Source: Campylobacterales bacterium (GTDB taxonomy: Bacteria; Campylobacterota; Campylobacteria; Campylobacterales; Sulfurovaceae). From it: a stretch of 10,180 nucleotides of DNA. Of this stretch, positions 1-9,167 are shown one piece after another. The notes under the pieces are model-generated. The model was not told the DNA's origin. It worked only from the letters and a program-made list of their open reading frames with translations, and made no database searches. Numbering within the stretch: position 1 is the stretch's first letter; each line of letters begins with the position of its first letter. The stretch is taken from contig JACXUN010000037.1 in the NCBI GenBank assembly GCA_014763905.1, positions 1 to 10,180 on the forward strand. Direction: 5' to 3'. A program made the translations under genes and the position numbers.

Positions 1-95
1 TTTTGAATTAACTCGTTAGTCCCGCAAAAATTTGACTTTGCCTACAAAAAACCTCGTAAAGCTGTGACTATGATATCCCGTCGAACTCAGGTTAA
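1..95. repeat. Left copy of a 95-bp terminal inverted repeat, probable insertion-sequence end
   Basis: Every base from 1 to 95 matches the reverse complement of 10086-10180, and the match stops at base 96. The inner tip reads CGAACTCAGGTTAA. No credible coding frame is present: the one frame open toward the unique DNA has a stop at 4-6 and its next stop lies outside the repeat. The best reading is the non-coding end of a multi-copy insertion sequence whose body lies to the left of the window. I could not assign an IS family. Confidence 0.8.
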
Positions 96-107
96 AAATC
101 TCTGAAT

Positions 108-113
108 TATACT
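108..113 (+). promoter_or_regulatory. Candidate -10 box (TATACT) between repeat and fmt
   Basis: TATACT is followed by ATTCCCCA, which resembles the other candidate promoters here, where a TATAAT-like box is followed within a few bases by GCC or CCC. No -35 is evident, which is normal for Campylobacterota sigma-70 promoters. Downstream, CCCCAT (117-122) can pair with ATGGGG (141-146) around an 18-base loop, so a leader hairpin is possible. The evidence is by eye only. Confidence 0.3.
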
Positions 114-166
114 ATTCCCCATCCAAAAGCTTCATAATCCATGGGGGGAGCCTTATCATCTTTTGT

Positions 167-172
167 TATAAT
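167..172 (+). promoter_or_regulatory. Candidate -10 box (TATAAT) for fmt-birA-parA-parB
   Basis: A perfect TATAAT sits in a T-rich context and is followed by GCCATTAA. It lies 27 bases before the fmt start, leaving room for a short leader that contains the purine-rich ribosome site at 184-190. It is the best placed promoter for the four-gene run that follows. Confidence 0.55.
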
Positions 173-199
173 GCCATTAAAAAAGAGGGGGTCGTTAAA

Positions 200-1114
200 T
201 TGAAAAAACGTATTGTTTATATGGGAACTCCTGATTATGCCCGTGTGATACTGCAAACACTGGTGGATGATGTAAATATTGAGATACCATTGGTGCTGAC
301 TCAGCCGGATCGTCCGGTAGGACGGAAAAAAGAGTTGAAAGCTCCGGAGGTTAAAACCTTGGCTTTAGAATACGGTTTGAAGGTTTTACAGCCTTTGAAA
401 CTAAGTGATGAGGGTATCTATGAGGCGATAGTGGATGCCAAGCCGGATTATATTATTGTTGCGGCATTTGGGCAGATGCTGCCTCGAAAGATACTCGATA
501 TCGCACCGTGTATCAATCTTCATGCCTCCCTGCTGCCTTACTATCGCGGAGCCAGTCCGGTACAGCAGGTATTGCTTAATGGTGATCAATTTAGCGGGGT
601 AACGGCAATGCTGATGGAAGAGGGGTTGGATAGCGGTCCGATTTTGGCGTATCGCTATTTTGAGATTCCTATGACGATGACCTTGCCGGCACTAATGGAT
701 CAGTTGAGTCAAGATGCGGCAGCATTAACCCGAACCGTCGTCCATCAATTTGAAGCACTCAAACCGATAACCCAAATCAGAGCGGAAGCGACGCACTGCA
801 AAAAAATCAAAAAATTAGACGGTGAGATTGATTTTGGCAATGCTGCTACGATCTATAACCAATATAGAGGATTTTTTGGATGGCCGGGTATCTTTACGGT
901 GAAAGGGGTTAAACTTTCAAATATCGAATTGATTGAAACTCAGAGTACCAATAAGAGATCAGAAATTTTGGCAATAGAAGACGATGGTGTAATATTGGGA
1001 TGCCAACAAGGCAGTCTAAAAATCGGTGAACTGCAAGCTCCTTCCAAAAAGGCAATGGATGCCAAATCTTATTGTGTAAGCCGAGGGTTAAAAGTTGGAA
1101 ATACACTACTTTGA
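200..1114 (+). CDS. fmt: Methionyl-tRNA formyltransferase
   Basis: Transfers a formyl group from 10-formyltetrahydrofolate to the amino group of Met on initiator tRNA, in the cytoplasm. The 304-residue length is close to the usual size of about 310. The protein opens with the family start MKKRIVYMGTP. The catalytic core is intact: Asn106, His108 and the SLLPYYRG segment from Ser110, then Asp144 in GLDSGPIL, at the same numbering as the E. coli catalytic triad. The N-terminal Rossmann-type domain runs to about residue 200, followed by the C-terminal tRNA-binding barrel with RGFFGWPG. The start is TTG at 200, chosen because AGAGGGG (184-190) lies 9 bases upstream and the next Met falls inside the conserved first strand. 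It overlaps birA by 20 bp, so translation of the two is probably coupled. In Campylobacter proB and obg lie upstream; here the repeat intervenes. Confidence 0.96.
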   Translation: MKKRIVYMGTPDYARVILQTLVDDVNIEIPLVLTQPDRPVGRKKELKAPEVKTLALEYGLKVLQPLKLSDEGIYEAIVDAKPDYIIVAAFGQMLPRKILDIAPCINLHASLLPYYRGASPVQQVLLNGDQFSGVTAMLMEEGLDSGPILAYRYFEIPMTMTLPALMDQLSQDAAALTRTVVHQFEALKPITQIRAEATHCKKIKKLDGEIDFGNAATIYNQYRGFFGWPGIFTVKGVKLSNIELIETQSTNKRSEILAIEDDGVILGCQQGSLKIGELQAPSKKAMDAKSYCVSRGLKVGNTLL

Positions 1115-1730
1115 TACGTTGCCCTCGACACAGACCTATCTCATCGAAGCGTTGCGCACCAAGCGGCTTACTGCTCCGGTTGCTGTAGTAGCGGCAGAGC
1201 AGACAGAGGGGATAGGCAGTCGGGAAAACCGTTGGGAAGGAGGAAAAGGCAATCTTTTTTTCTCTTTTGCTCTACGTTTGGAAGATTTAACTCCAGACCT
1301 CCCTTTGAGTTCCGCATCGATCTATTTTTCATTTATTATGAAAGAGATATTAGCCAACTATTCAGAGGATGTGTGGCTCAAATGGCCCAATGATCTATAC
1401 AGTTTTCAACATAAAATCGGCGGTACTATCACAAAAAAAATAGACCGTGTGCTTCTATGTGGAATGGGAATAAATTTACAAAAAAACGCTAATAAATTTG
1501 AAGCACTAAATCTCAATATTGAGAGGGATTTTTTGCTCAATAGGTACTTTGAAGCTTTAAAAAAGCGACCTTCTTGGAAGGAGGTATTTAGTAAATTTGC
1601 GATAGAATTTTCCGCCAGTAGAGAAACTTTTGCTAATATATTGGGGATATATAAAAGCTTGAACGATGCCATTTTACAAGAAGATGGCTCATTAATAATT
1701 GATAATGAGAGAGTATATAGTTTAAGATGA
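1095..1730 (+). CDS. birA: Biotin--[acetyl-CoA-carboxylase] ligase, catalytic domain only
   Basis: Activates biotin with ATP to biotinyl-5'-AMP and attaches it to a lysine of biotin carboxyl carrier proteins. Visible motifs are the adenylate-binding glycine/arginine loop GIGSRENRW (39-47), KWPNDL (96-101), the conserved lysine in HKIGG (Lys107, equivalent to E. coli Lys183) and GMGIN (123-127) near the biotin pocket. At 211 residues it has no N-terminal winged-helix domain, so it should be a monofunctional ligase and not a biotin-operon repressor. This short form is usual in Campylobacterota. The start is TTG at 1095, inside the end of fmt, supported by GAGGG at 1083-1087 and by the family opening (IHYFDTLPSTQ). 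It ends in an ATGA overlap with parA. Confidence 0.93.
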   Translation: MEIHYFDTLPSTQTYLIEALRTKRLTAPVAVVAAEQTEGIGSRENRWEGGKGNLFFSFALRLEDLTPDLPLSSASIYFSFIMKEILANYSEDVWLKWPNDLYSFQHKIGGTITKKIDRVLLCGMGINLQKNANKFEALNLNIERDFLLNRYFEALKKRPSWKEVFSKFAIEFSASRETFANILGIYKSLNDAILQEDGSLIIDNERVYSLR

Positions 1731-2512
1731 GTGAGATAATAGCCATAGCCAATCAAAAAGGTGGAGTCGGCAAGACAACCACCGCCGTTAATCTTGCTGC
1801 AGCATTAGCAAAAAACGGTAAAAAAGTACTACTCATTGATGCCGATCCGCAAACCAATGCTACTACCAGCTTGGGATTTAACCGGAATGATTATGAGTAT
1901 AATGTGTATCATGTATTAATCGGGATTAAAAAAGTAACTGAAGTGATATTAAAATCCAAAACCAAGAACCTTGATCTTGTTCCGGCTAATATTGGTTTGG
2001 TCGGTATCGAAAAAGAGTTTTATGATGCCAAGCGAAAAGATCGTGAGCTGATGTTGAAAAAGCCGTTAGAGTCGATTAGAGGGAGTTATGATTATATTTT
2101 GATCGATTCACCGCCGGCATTGGGACCAATTACAATCAATGCGTTGGGAGCAGCCGATTCGGTGATTATTCCGATACAGTGTGAGTTTTTTGCCCTTGAG
2201 GGGTTGGCACAACTGTTAAATACCATCAATTTACTGAAAAAGTCAATCAATCCAAAATTGGCGATCAAAGGGTTCTTACCGACCATGTATTCGTCTCAAA
2301 ACAATCTTTCTAAGCAGGTGCTGGATGATCTTTCGCACCACTTTAAAGATATGCTTTTTGTAGATAGAAAAAATGAGTTTATTATCGTGCCTCGAAATAT
2401 TAAAGTTGCCGAATCACCGAGTTTCGGGCAGCCGGTTACGGAGTATGCTTTTAAGTCAAAAGGGGCTATTGCTTATCGAGATTTGGCTAAAAGTATTACC
2501 AGAAAAGGATAA
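1727..2512 (+). CDS. parA: Chromosome-partitioning ATPase ParA/Soj
   Basis: A dimerising ATPase that binds DNA non-specifically and, with ParB, segregates replication origins. The deviant Walker A motif KGGVGKTT occupies residues 11-18, with the signature lysine at 11 and the P-loop lysine at 16. The A' motif LLIDADPQ has Asp38 and Asp40, and Walker B ends in Asp127 in YILIDSPP. The 261-residue length fits chromosomal Soj proteins that lack an N-terminal helix-turn-helix, so autorepression by DNA binding is not expected. The ATG overlaps the birA stop as ATGA, and parB follows after 3 bases, so all three are probably cotranscribed. MinD is less likely because of the ParB partner and the absence of a visible C-terminal amphipathic membrane helix. 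Confidence 0.96.
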   Translation: MSEIIAIANQKGGVGKTTTAVNLAAALAKNGKKVLLIDADPQTNATTSLGFNRNDYEYNVYHVLIGIKKVTEVILKSKTKNLDLVPANIGLVGIEKEFYDAKRKDRELMLKKPLESIRGSYDYILIDSPPALGPITINALGAADSVIIPIQCEFFALEGLAQLLNTINLLKKSINPKLAIKGFLPTMYSSQNNLSKQVLDDLSHHFKDMLFVDRKNEFIIVPRNIKVAESPSFGQPVTEYAFKSKGAIAYRDLAKSITRKG

Positions 2513-2515
2513 GCG

Positions 2516-3370
2516 GTGGCACTGGGTAGAGGGCTAGGAGCCATTCTGGATGAAGTCGGTAAGGCGTATGAAAATGAGGCAAGATATGGTCAAACTCCTA
2601 AAAAAGGACAAATAGAAGAGATTGCTACAGAGAAAATCTCTCCCAATCCTTATCAACCTCGTAAGCACTTTGATCAAGAGGCACTGTTAGAGCTGAGTGA
2701 ATCAATTAAGCAGCATGGATTGCTGCAGCCGATTGTGGTGGTCGATAAAGGTGACAGCTATCTATTGGTTGCCGGTGAGCGTCGTTTAAGAGCTCATGAA
2801 CTAGCTGGATTAGAGACCATCAAGGCAATTATTGCCGATGTAGATATCGATGAAGCAAAACTACGTGAATTGGCTCTGATTGAGAATATCCAGCGGGAAA
2901 ATCTCAATGCGATAGAGTTGGCTCACTCTTATGATGAGTTGATTAAGGTGTATGAGATTACACATGATAGACTTTCTGAAATTGTCAATAAGAGTCGATC
3001 ACAGATCACCAATACCCTTCGGTTGCTCTCATTGAGTGATTATGTACAGGAAAAGTTAATTCACGGTGATATTTCACAAGGTCATGCGAAAGTGTTGGTA
3101 GGTTTTACTAATGATGAGCAGAAACTGATGGTAGATACTATTATCGGACAGAAACTCAGTGTACGTGAGGCTGAACTTTTGGCTAAACGCAGCAAAGAAG
3201 TTCAAGGTGTAACGCCAAAAAACCCCACAAAACAGCAAAGTTTTATACTTAACCACAAAGAGGACATCTCTAAAAAACTTCCTTTTGCTTTTAAACTTAA
3301 ACAAGACAAGCTTGAAATTTCTTTCAAAAGTGAAACAGAACTGCAGAAATTTCTTGCTATGCTGGGATAG
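2516..3370 (+). CDS. parB: Chromosome-partitioning protein ParB/Spo0J
   Basis: A CTP-dependent DNA clamp that loads at parS sites near the origin and stimulates ParA. The N-terminal MALGRGLGAILDEV is typical of chromosomal ParB. The CTP-binding ParB/Srx domain (about 40-130) shows NPYQPRKHF, GERRLRA (87-93) and ENIQRENL (123-130). A helix-turn-helix lies at about 153-173 (LSEIVNKSRSQITNTLRLLSL), followed by GDISQGHAKVLVG, and the C-terminal dimerisation segment is at about 245-284. The length of 284 residues is standard. The start is GTG, three bases after parA, with AGGA at 2506-2509 inside the end of parA. I saw no convincing parS 16-mer in the window, so its sites probably lie elsewhere near oriC. 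Confidence 0.96.
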   Translation: MALGRGLGAILDEVGKAYENEARYGQTPKKGQIEEIATEKISPNPYQPRKHFDQEALLELSESIKQHGLLQPIVVVDKGDSYLLVAGERRLRAHELAGLETIKAIIADVDIDEAKLRELALIENIQRENLNAIELAHSYDELIKVYEITHDRLSEIVNKSRSQITNTLRLLSLSDYVQEKLIHGDISQGHAKVLVGFTNDEQKLMVDTIIGQKLSVREAELLAKRSKEVQGVTPKNPTKQQSFILNHKEDISKKLPFAFKLKQDKLEISFKSETELQKFLAMLG

Positions 3371-3527
3371 TTACACTCTATAACTTTCCCTTATTCTTGA
3401 TACGAATAGTAACAATGGATAATTTTAAAAAAATAACTTTTTTGCTACCTTTTTAGCATCGTAATTTAATACTTTTCCATCTATATTGCTTTCAAACAAA
3501 ACCATACAAAATGATCTTTGCTTTTCT

Positions 3528-3551
3528 AAAATAGCTCTAAATGACTATTTT
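3528..3551. terminator. Weak inverted repeat, possible terminator after parB
   Basis: AAAATAG (3528-3534) pairs with CTATTTT (3545-3551) around a 10-base loop, followed by one more T and then C. The stem is 7 bp and mostly A-T, so it is weak. It lies 158 bases after the parB stop. It could stop read-through in either direction or be chance pairing in AT-rich DNA. Confidence 0.2.
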
Positions 3552-3617
3552 TCGGGCTTTTATTAAAAATAAAAAAGAATATTTTTACAAATCTTTTTAT
3601 GATTGATAATTAAATCT

Positions 3618-3623
3618 TATAAT
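3618..3623 (+). promoter_or_regulatory. Second candidate -10 box upstream of the atp operon
   Basis: A perfect TATAAT in an A/T-rich context, about 150 bases before atpF'. In such AT-rich DNA a chance hexamer is plausible, and it lacks the following GCC seen at the nearer box. If used, it would give the atp mRNA a leader of roughly 140 bases. Confidence 0.25.
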
Positions 3624-3738
3624 TGTTTATAGTTTATCCGTAAATGAATCACTATGAAGGCTCCAAAGTTTCCTATTTTTCGTGCTAAAAGTGGTTTTAA
3701 TCCCCTAAGTTTTAATAGACCTATTACATCAAACAAGT

Positions 3739-3744
3739 TATAAT
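3739..3744 (+). promoter_or_regulatory. Probable -10 box of the atp operon
   Basis: TATAAT followed by ACGCC lies 25 bases before the atpF' start codon. Spacing and context resemble the fmt promoter. There is no recognisable -35, as usual in Campylobacterota. GAGGAG (3759-3764) is the ribosome site, five bases before ATG. Confidence 0.6.
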
Positions 3745-3769
3745 ACGCCAAATTTTTTGAGGAGTTTAA

Positions 3770-4192
3770 ATGCTTGACCTGAACCCTGGTTTGATGTTGT
3801 TTGTTCTCGTTGTTTTCTTCTCTCTTCTATTTTTATTAAATCAAATGCTCTTTAAACCATTGCTAAAGTTTATGGATGATAGAGACAGCTCTATTGCAAG
3901 TGATTTAAAAAATGCTGAAGAGATATTGGGAAACAGTGATGAACTTCATGCCAAAGCGGATGCAGTAATTGCTGAAGCCAAAGCAGAAGCAAACGCTATT
4001 AGAGAAAAAGCTGTCAATGAAGCGAAAGCTTTAGCAGAGAGCAAAGTTGAGAGCAAAATCAAAGAACTTGATGAGAAATATCAGTCGTTCTTAAGTGAGC
4101 TTTCAAAAAGTAAAGATGAGTTAGAGAAAGCACTCTCTGACCAATTGCCTCTATTCAAAGAGAGCTTAAAAAGAAAAATGAGCAATCTATAA
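3770..4192 (+). CDS. atpF': ATP synthase F0 subunit b' (peripheral stalk)
   Basis: One of two b-type subunits forming the peripheral stalk that ties F1 to the membrane sector. It is 140 residues long: a single membrane segment at about 7-25 (LMLFVLVVFFSLLFLLNQM), the conserved LFKPLLKFMDDRD junction, and then a long, highly charged Ala/Glu/Lys-rich helix that should form a coiled coil with subunit b. No signal peptide is seen. The start is ATG with GAGGAG five bases upstream. It is the first gene of the seven-gene operon, 16 bases before atpF. A divergent b' next to b is typical of Campylobacterota, cyanobacteria and plastids. Telling b' from b depends on order and on the shorter N-terminus. 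Confidence 0.9.
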   Translation: MLDLNPGLMLFVLVVFFSLLFLLNQMLFKPLLKFMDDRDSSIASDLKNAEEILGNSDELHAKADAVIAEAKAEANAIREKAVNEAKALAESKVESKIKELDEKYQSFLSELSKSKDELEKALSDQLPLFKESLKRKMSNL

Positions 4193-4208
4193 AAAAGGAG
4201 GATGGAGA

Positions 4209-4745
4209 ATGAAAGTTAACAAAATTGCATTAGCTATTGCTTTTGTGTTACCGGTTGTGACAATGGCCTCAGGTGGTGAACACCACAATGTTACCATGTC
4301 AAACTCTGACTTTTGGTATAGAGTTCTCAACTTTACAATCTTTGCGGGACTTTTATACTACTTAATAGCTAATCCTATTAAAGGGTTCTTCAAAGGTAGA
4401 CAAGAGAGAATTGCTAATCAATTAAGAGAGATAGAAGCAAAACTACAGGCATCAAAAGATGAGGCGAAAGCCGCTGAAACTCAATTGGCTGCCAACAAAG
4501 CGAAAGCCAAAGAGATTGTTGCCGACAGCATGAATGAAGCAAAAATTTTAGCTGAGAATATCGAAAAGAAAAATGAAGATGTTCTGGCTTCATTAGAAAA
4601 ACAGTTTGATGAGAAAACCGAACTTGAGAGTAAGCGTATGGCAAAAGAGACTATCAATAAACTTCTTGAAGAAGGTATTAAGAGTGACGACATTGCTATC
4701 GACAACACTAAAGTGGTATCTCTTGTCTCTGGAAAGGTGGCTTAA
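4209..4745 (+). CDS. atpF: ATP synthase F0 subunit b (peripheral stalk)
   Basis: The partner of b' in the peripheral stalk. It is 178 residues long with two hydrophobic stretches: a signal-like N-terminus at about 6-20 (ALAIAFVLPVVTMA, after Lys5) followed by SGGEHHN, then the anchor helix at about 36-54 (FWYRVLNFTIFAGLLYYLI). From residue 60 it is a charged helix suited to coiled-coil formation. The first hydrophobic segment could be a cleaved signal peptide placing the short loop in the periplasm, or a second membrane pass; sequence alone does not decide. A very strong ribosome site, AAGGAGG (4195-4201), precedes the ATG by seven bases. Its stop overlaps the atpH start by one base (TAATG). 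Confidence 0.92.
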   Translation: MKVNKIALAIAFVLPVVTMASGGEHHNVTMSNSDFWYRVLNFTIFAGLLYYLIANPIKGFFKGRQERIANQLREIEAKLQASKDEAKAAETQLAANKAKAKEIVADSMNEAKILAENIEKKNEDVLASLEKQFDEKTELESKRMAKETINKLLEEGIKSDDIAIDNTKVVSLVSGKVA

Positions 4746-5278
4746 TGGAAGAGTTAATTGCAAAACGATACGTTAATGCTTTAGTCAGTGTAGCAAATGA
4801 TGAGCAGAAAGCTTCATATGCAGAGGCGTTAACTGCTTTGGCAGTAGCTTTTGAGGATAAAAGTGTTGCAGAACGATTAAGTTCACCACTTATGCCACAA
4901 ACTGACAAAACATCATTCGTACTTGCCGGATTGGGCGATGCAGCTGATAATAAACTGCAAAACTTTATCAAAGTGATTGGCGAACATAATCGATTGGATC
5001 TGTTGCCAGTCATTGCAAAAGTATTAAATCAGATGTTACAAGCAGAGCGAAACGAGTATGAAGGAACAGTAATAGCAAGCAATGAGCTTGGTGCTGCTGA
5101 GATAACAAACCTTGAAAACTCACTCAAAACATATACTGGATCGACCGTCAAATTGTCTCAACAACAGTCGGATGTAGACGGTATCAAGGTTAAGGTTGAA
5201 GATTTAGGCATTGAGGTAAACTTCTCTAAGCAGAGAGTTAAAGAACAATTAATCGATTTTATTACAAAGTCACTATAA
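4745..5278 (+). CDS. atpH: ATP synthase F1 subunit delta
   Basis: Joins the top of the alpha3-beta3 hexamer to the peripheral stalk. It is 177 residues, the normal size. The N-terminal helical domain opens with the family pattern EELIAKRYVNALVSVA (compare the usual A-x-x-YA-x-AL). The C-terminal domain shows the expected region EYEGTVIASNELGAAEITNLENSLKTY and ends in a short helix. The start overlaps the atpF stop by one base, so translation is probably coupled. The family is weakly conserved, but position between b and alpha makes the call firm. Confidence 0.93.
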   Translation: MEELIAKRYVNALVSVANDEQKASYAEALTALAVAFEDKSVAERLSSPLMPQTDKTSFVLAGLGDAADNKLQNFIKVIGEHNRLDLLPVIAKVLNQMLQAERNEYEGTVIASNELGAAEITNLENSLKTYTGSTVKLSQQQSDVDGIKVKVEDLGIEVNFSKQRVKEQLIDFITKSL

Positions 5279-5290
5279 AAGAAAACTAAC

Positions 5291-5298
5291 GGAAGGAG
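5291..5298 (+). promoter_or_regulatory. Strong ribosome binding site fixing the TTG start of atpA
   Basis: GGAAGGAG lies six bases before TTG at 5305. The encoded protein then begins with the family-typical [14 protein letters not shown], so the weak start codon is compensated by a near-perfect anti-16S match. Confidence 0.75.
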
Positions 5299-5304
5299 TT
5301 ACAC

Positions 5305-6819
5305 TTGGCAAAGAAATTACAAGCAGATGAGATCTCTTCAATCATCAAAGATAGAATTGAGAATTTTGAGATTGATGTAGATATTAATGAGGTTGGTAAA
5401 GTAGTAGGTGTTGCAGACGGTATTACCTCTGTATATGGTCTAAACAACGTTATGGCTGGAGAGGTTGTTGAGTTTGACAGCGGTGCCAAAGGTATGGTAC
5501 TTAACTTAGAAGAGGCAAGCGTAGGTATCGTTGTTCTTGGTTCTATGGCCGGTATCGTTGAAGGTATGAGCGTTAAGCGAACAGGTACACTACTTAAAAT
5601 TCCTGTCGGTGATGCAATGCTTGGACGTGTGGTTAACCCATTGGGTGAGCCGGTTGACGGTAAAGGTCCAATCGAAACCAATGAGTTTAGATTACTTGAA
5701 GATAAAGCTCCAAGAATTATGGAGAGAAAATCTGTACATCAACCGCTTCAAACCGGTATCAAAGCAATTGACGCATTGGTTCCAGTTGGTAGAGGACAGA
5801 GAGAGCTTATCATTGGTGACCGACAAACTGGTAAAACAACCTTGGCTATCGATACCATCATCAACCAAAAAGGTCAAGATGTTATCTGTGTATATGTAGC
5901 AATCGGTCAAAAACAATCAACAGTTGCCGCTATGGTTAAAAAGCTTGAAGAGCATGGAGCAATGGATTATACCATTATCGTTAACGCTTCTGCTGCTGAA
6001 TCTTCAGCACTTCAATTCTTGGCTCCATATGCCGGTGTTACTATTGCTGAACACTATATGCATTCAAGCCGGCATGCCGTAATCTTCTACGATGATCTTT
6101 CTAAACATGCGGTAGCATACCGTGAAATGTCATTGATCCTTAGAAGACCTCCAGGTAGAGAGGCGTATCCAGGGGATGTATTCTATCTACACTCAAGATT
6201 GCTTGAAAGAGCGGCAAAACTCAGTGATGCAATGGGTGCAGGTTCAATTACGGCGTTCCCTATCATTGAAACACAAGCGGGTGACGTTGCGGCATATATC
6301 CCAACTAACGTTATCTCGATTACCGATGGTCAGATCTTCCTAGAGACGGATCTTTTCAACTCTGGTATCCGACCTGCGATTAACGTTGGTCTTTCAGTAT
6401 CACGTGTTGGTGGTGCGGCTCAGATCAAAGCGACTAAGCAAGTTGCGGGTACATTGAGACTTGACCTTGCGGCATACCGAGAACTTCAAGCGTTTGCTCA
6501 GTTTGCATCTGACCTTGATGATCACAGTAAAAACCAACTCGACAGAGGGGAAAGAATGGTTGAAGTACTTAAGCAACCACCATATTCACCGGTAGCTATC
6601 GAGAAGCAAGTTGTCATCATCTTTGCAGGTAACAATGGGTACTTAGATGCTCTACCAGTATCAGCAGTTACTAAGTTTGAAGCAGAGCTTTATCCATTTA
6701 TGGAAGCAAAATATGCTTCAGTGCTTGACAGCATTAGAAATGAGCAAAAAATCACTGATGAGAATGAAGCAGATTTAAGAAAAGCACTTGACGATTTCAG
6801 CGAATCATTCTCAGCGTAA
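5305..6819 (+). CDS. atpA: ATP synthase F1 subunit alpha
   Basis: The non-catalytic nucleotide-binding subunit of the F1 hexamer, which contributes to the catalytic interface. It is 504 residues, standard length. The N-terminal beta-barrel runs to about residue 95. The P-loop GDRQTGKT spans 171-178 (Lys177). The interface arginine lies in [10 protein letters not shown] (Arg367, equivalent to E. coli Arg376). The C-terminal helical domain ends in [15 protein letters not shown]. The start is TTG, supported by the ribosome site at 5291-5298. It lies 26 bases after atpH and 10 before atpG. No truncation or missing catalytic residue is seen. Confidence 0.98.
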   Translation: MAKKLQADEISSIIKDRIENFEIDVDINEVGKVVGVADGITSVYGLNNVMAGEVVEFDSGAKGMVLNLEEASVGIVVLGSMAGIVEGMSVKRTGTLLKIPVGDAMLGRVVNPLGEPVDGKGPIETNEFRLLEDKAPRIMERKSVHQPLQTGIKAIDALVPVGRGQRELIIGDRQTGKTTLAIDTIINQKGQDVICVYVAIGQKQSTVAAMVKKLEEHGAMDYTIIVNASAAESSALQFLAPYAGVTIAEHYMHSSRHAVIFYDDLSKHAVAYREMSLILRRPPGREAYPGDVFYLHSRLLERAAKLSDAMGAGSITAFPIIETQAGDVAAYIPTNVISITDGQIFLETDLFNSGIRPAINVGLSVSRVGGAAQIKATKQVAGTLRLDLAAYRELQAFAQFASDLDDHSKNQLDRGERMVEVLKQPPYSPVAIEKQVVIIFAGNNGYLDALPVSAVTKFEAELYPFMEAKYASVLDSIRNEQKITDENEADLRKALDDFSESFSA

Positions 6820-6829
6820 AGGCTAAATT

Positions 6830-7717
6830 ATGGCTAACTTAAAAGAGATTAAGCGTAAGATTTCGAGTGTTAAGAACACACAAAAGACAACGCGTGCCAT
6901 GAAGCTAGTCTCTTCAGCAAAGCTTAAAAGAGCTGAAGAGGTCGCTAAGCGATCAAAAGTGTACGCAGCCAAGTTAACTGAGCTTCTTAATGAGATTGCT
7001 CAGAAAATGCAACAAAATAACACAGACGGAATTGATAATGTTTTCTTCAAAGAGAATCAAAATCCTAAAAACGTTGATGTGGTGTTTGTAACGGCGGATA
7101 AAGGTCTTTGTGGCGGTTTTAACTTCCAAACCATTAAGCGAACCAATAAAGTATTGGCGGAGCTTAGAAATAGTGGGGCGAATATTCGTCTAAACGGTAT
7201 TGGTAAAAAAGGTATTGCTTACTATAACTACAACGGTGTAGCAATGAAGACCATGATAGATGATCTGAGTTCAGCACCGGACTATAAGCGTGCCAAAGAG
7301 TTTATCGATGGTTTAACTGAAGATTATGTTGAGGGAAGAACAGACAAGATCATTTTAATCTATAATGGTTATGTCAATATGATTACCCAAGAGATTAATC
7401 AGCAGCAGCTTCTTCCGGTAGATACGGCATCATTAGATTTGAACTCGGTATCCCTTTCAGAGTTGGAAGTAGAGCCGGATGAAGATGATACCTTGATGAA
7501 TGCATTGGTGAAGAAGTATCTTGAATACTCTATGTATTATGCGTTACTCAATTCATTGGCAGCCGAACATTCTGCTCGAATGCAAGCAATGGATGCCGCA
7601 ACCAGCAATGCAAAAGAGATGGTTAAGAAATTAAGCGTGAAGTATAACAAAGCACGACAAGAAGCAATTACGACTGAGCTCATTGAGATTATCAGTGGTA
7701 TGGAATCGATGAAATAA
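6830..7717 (+). CDS. atpG: ATP synthase F1 subunit gamma
   Basis: The central rotor shaft inside the alpha3-beta3 hexamer. It is 295 residues. The two terminal helices that form the coiled-coil axle are clear: N-terminal LKEIKRKISSVKNTQKTTRAMK with the following LVSSAKLKRAEE, and the C-terminal stretch from about 245 containing SARMQAMDAATSNAKEMVKK. The conserved loop DKGLCGGFN starts at residue 90. No inserted regulatory segment of the plastid type is seen. The start is ATG with only a weak purine stretch upstream (AAAGG in the end of atpA), so translation may depend on coupling with atpA, 10 bases before it. Confidence 0.97.
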   Translation: MANLKEIKRKISSVKNTQKTTRAMKLVSSAKLKRAEEVAKRSKVYAAKLTELLNEIAQKMQQNNTDGIDNVFFKENQNPKNVDVVFVTADKGLCGGFNFQTIKRTNKVLAELRNSGANIRLNGIGKKGIAYYNYNGVAMKTMIDDLSSAPDYKRAKEFIDGLTEDYVEGRTDKIILIYNGYVNMITQEINQQQLLPVDTASLDLNSVSLSELEVEPDEDDTLMNALVKKYLEYSMYYALLNSLAAEHSARMQAMDAATSNAKEMVKKLSVKYNKARQEAITTELIEIISGMESMK

Positions 7718-7731
7718 GTATAGGAGAATAG

Positions 7732-9150
<1,419 letters not shown>

Positions 9151-9167
9151 GTTAAAGGAGCCCTATT

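Larger units (their letters stand above)
3371..3769. other. AT-rich non-coding gap between parB and atpF'
   Basis: About 400 bases without a credible open frame on either strand. It is strikingly richer in A and T than its neighbours, with long T and A runs. It holds a weak hairpin at 3528-3551 and two TATAAT boxes (3618-3623 and 3739-3744), the second well placed for the atp operon. No clear intrinsic terminator follows parB. No tRNA, riboswitch or parS site could be recognised. The likely role is as promoter and regulatory region of the ATPase operon; a small RNA cannot be excluded. Confidence 0.6.

Noticed and set aside
7..105. Open frame across the left repeat that could be a transposase C-terminus
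   Set aside because: Its stop codon at 103 lies outside the repeat, so the right copy would end differently; a transposase gene should end inside its element.
117..146. CCCCAT/ATGGGG hairpin before fmt as an RNA gene or riboswitch
   Set aside because: It has a six-pair stem with an 18-base loop and no recognised RNA family; it is kept only as a possible leader hairpin.
3634..3642. TTATCCGTA resembling a DnaA box
   Set aside because: It is a single, imperfect copy (7 of 9) in AT-rich DNA with no cluster of boxes, so it does not support an origin here.
5286..5681. 131-residue antisense frame over the start of atpA
   Set aside because: Its Ser/Thr/Pro/Ile-rich composition is what the complement of the atpA codons gives; there is no ribosome site or recognisable motif.
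6401..6406. CACGTG core resembling the centre of a parS site
   Set aside because: Only about 9 of 16 bases match the parS consensus, and it encodes the invariant SRVGG segment of atpA.
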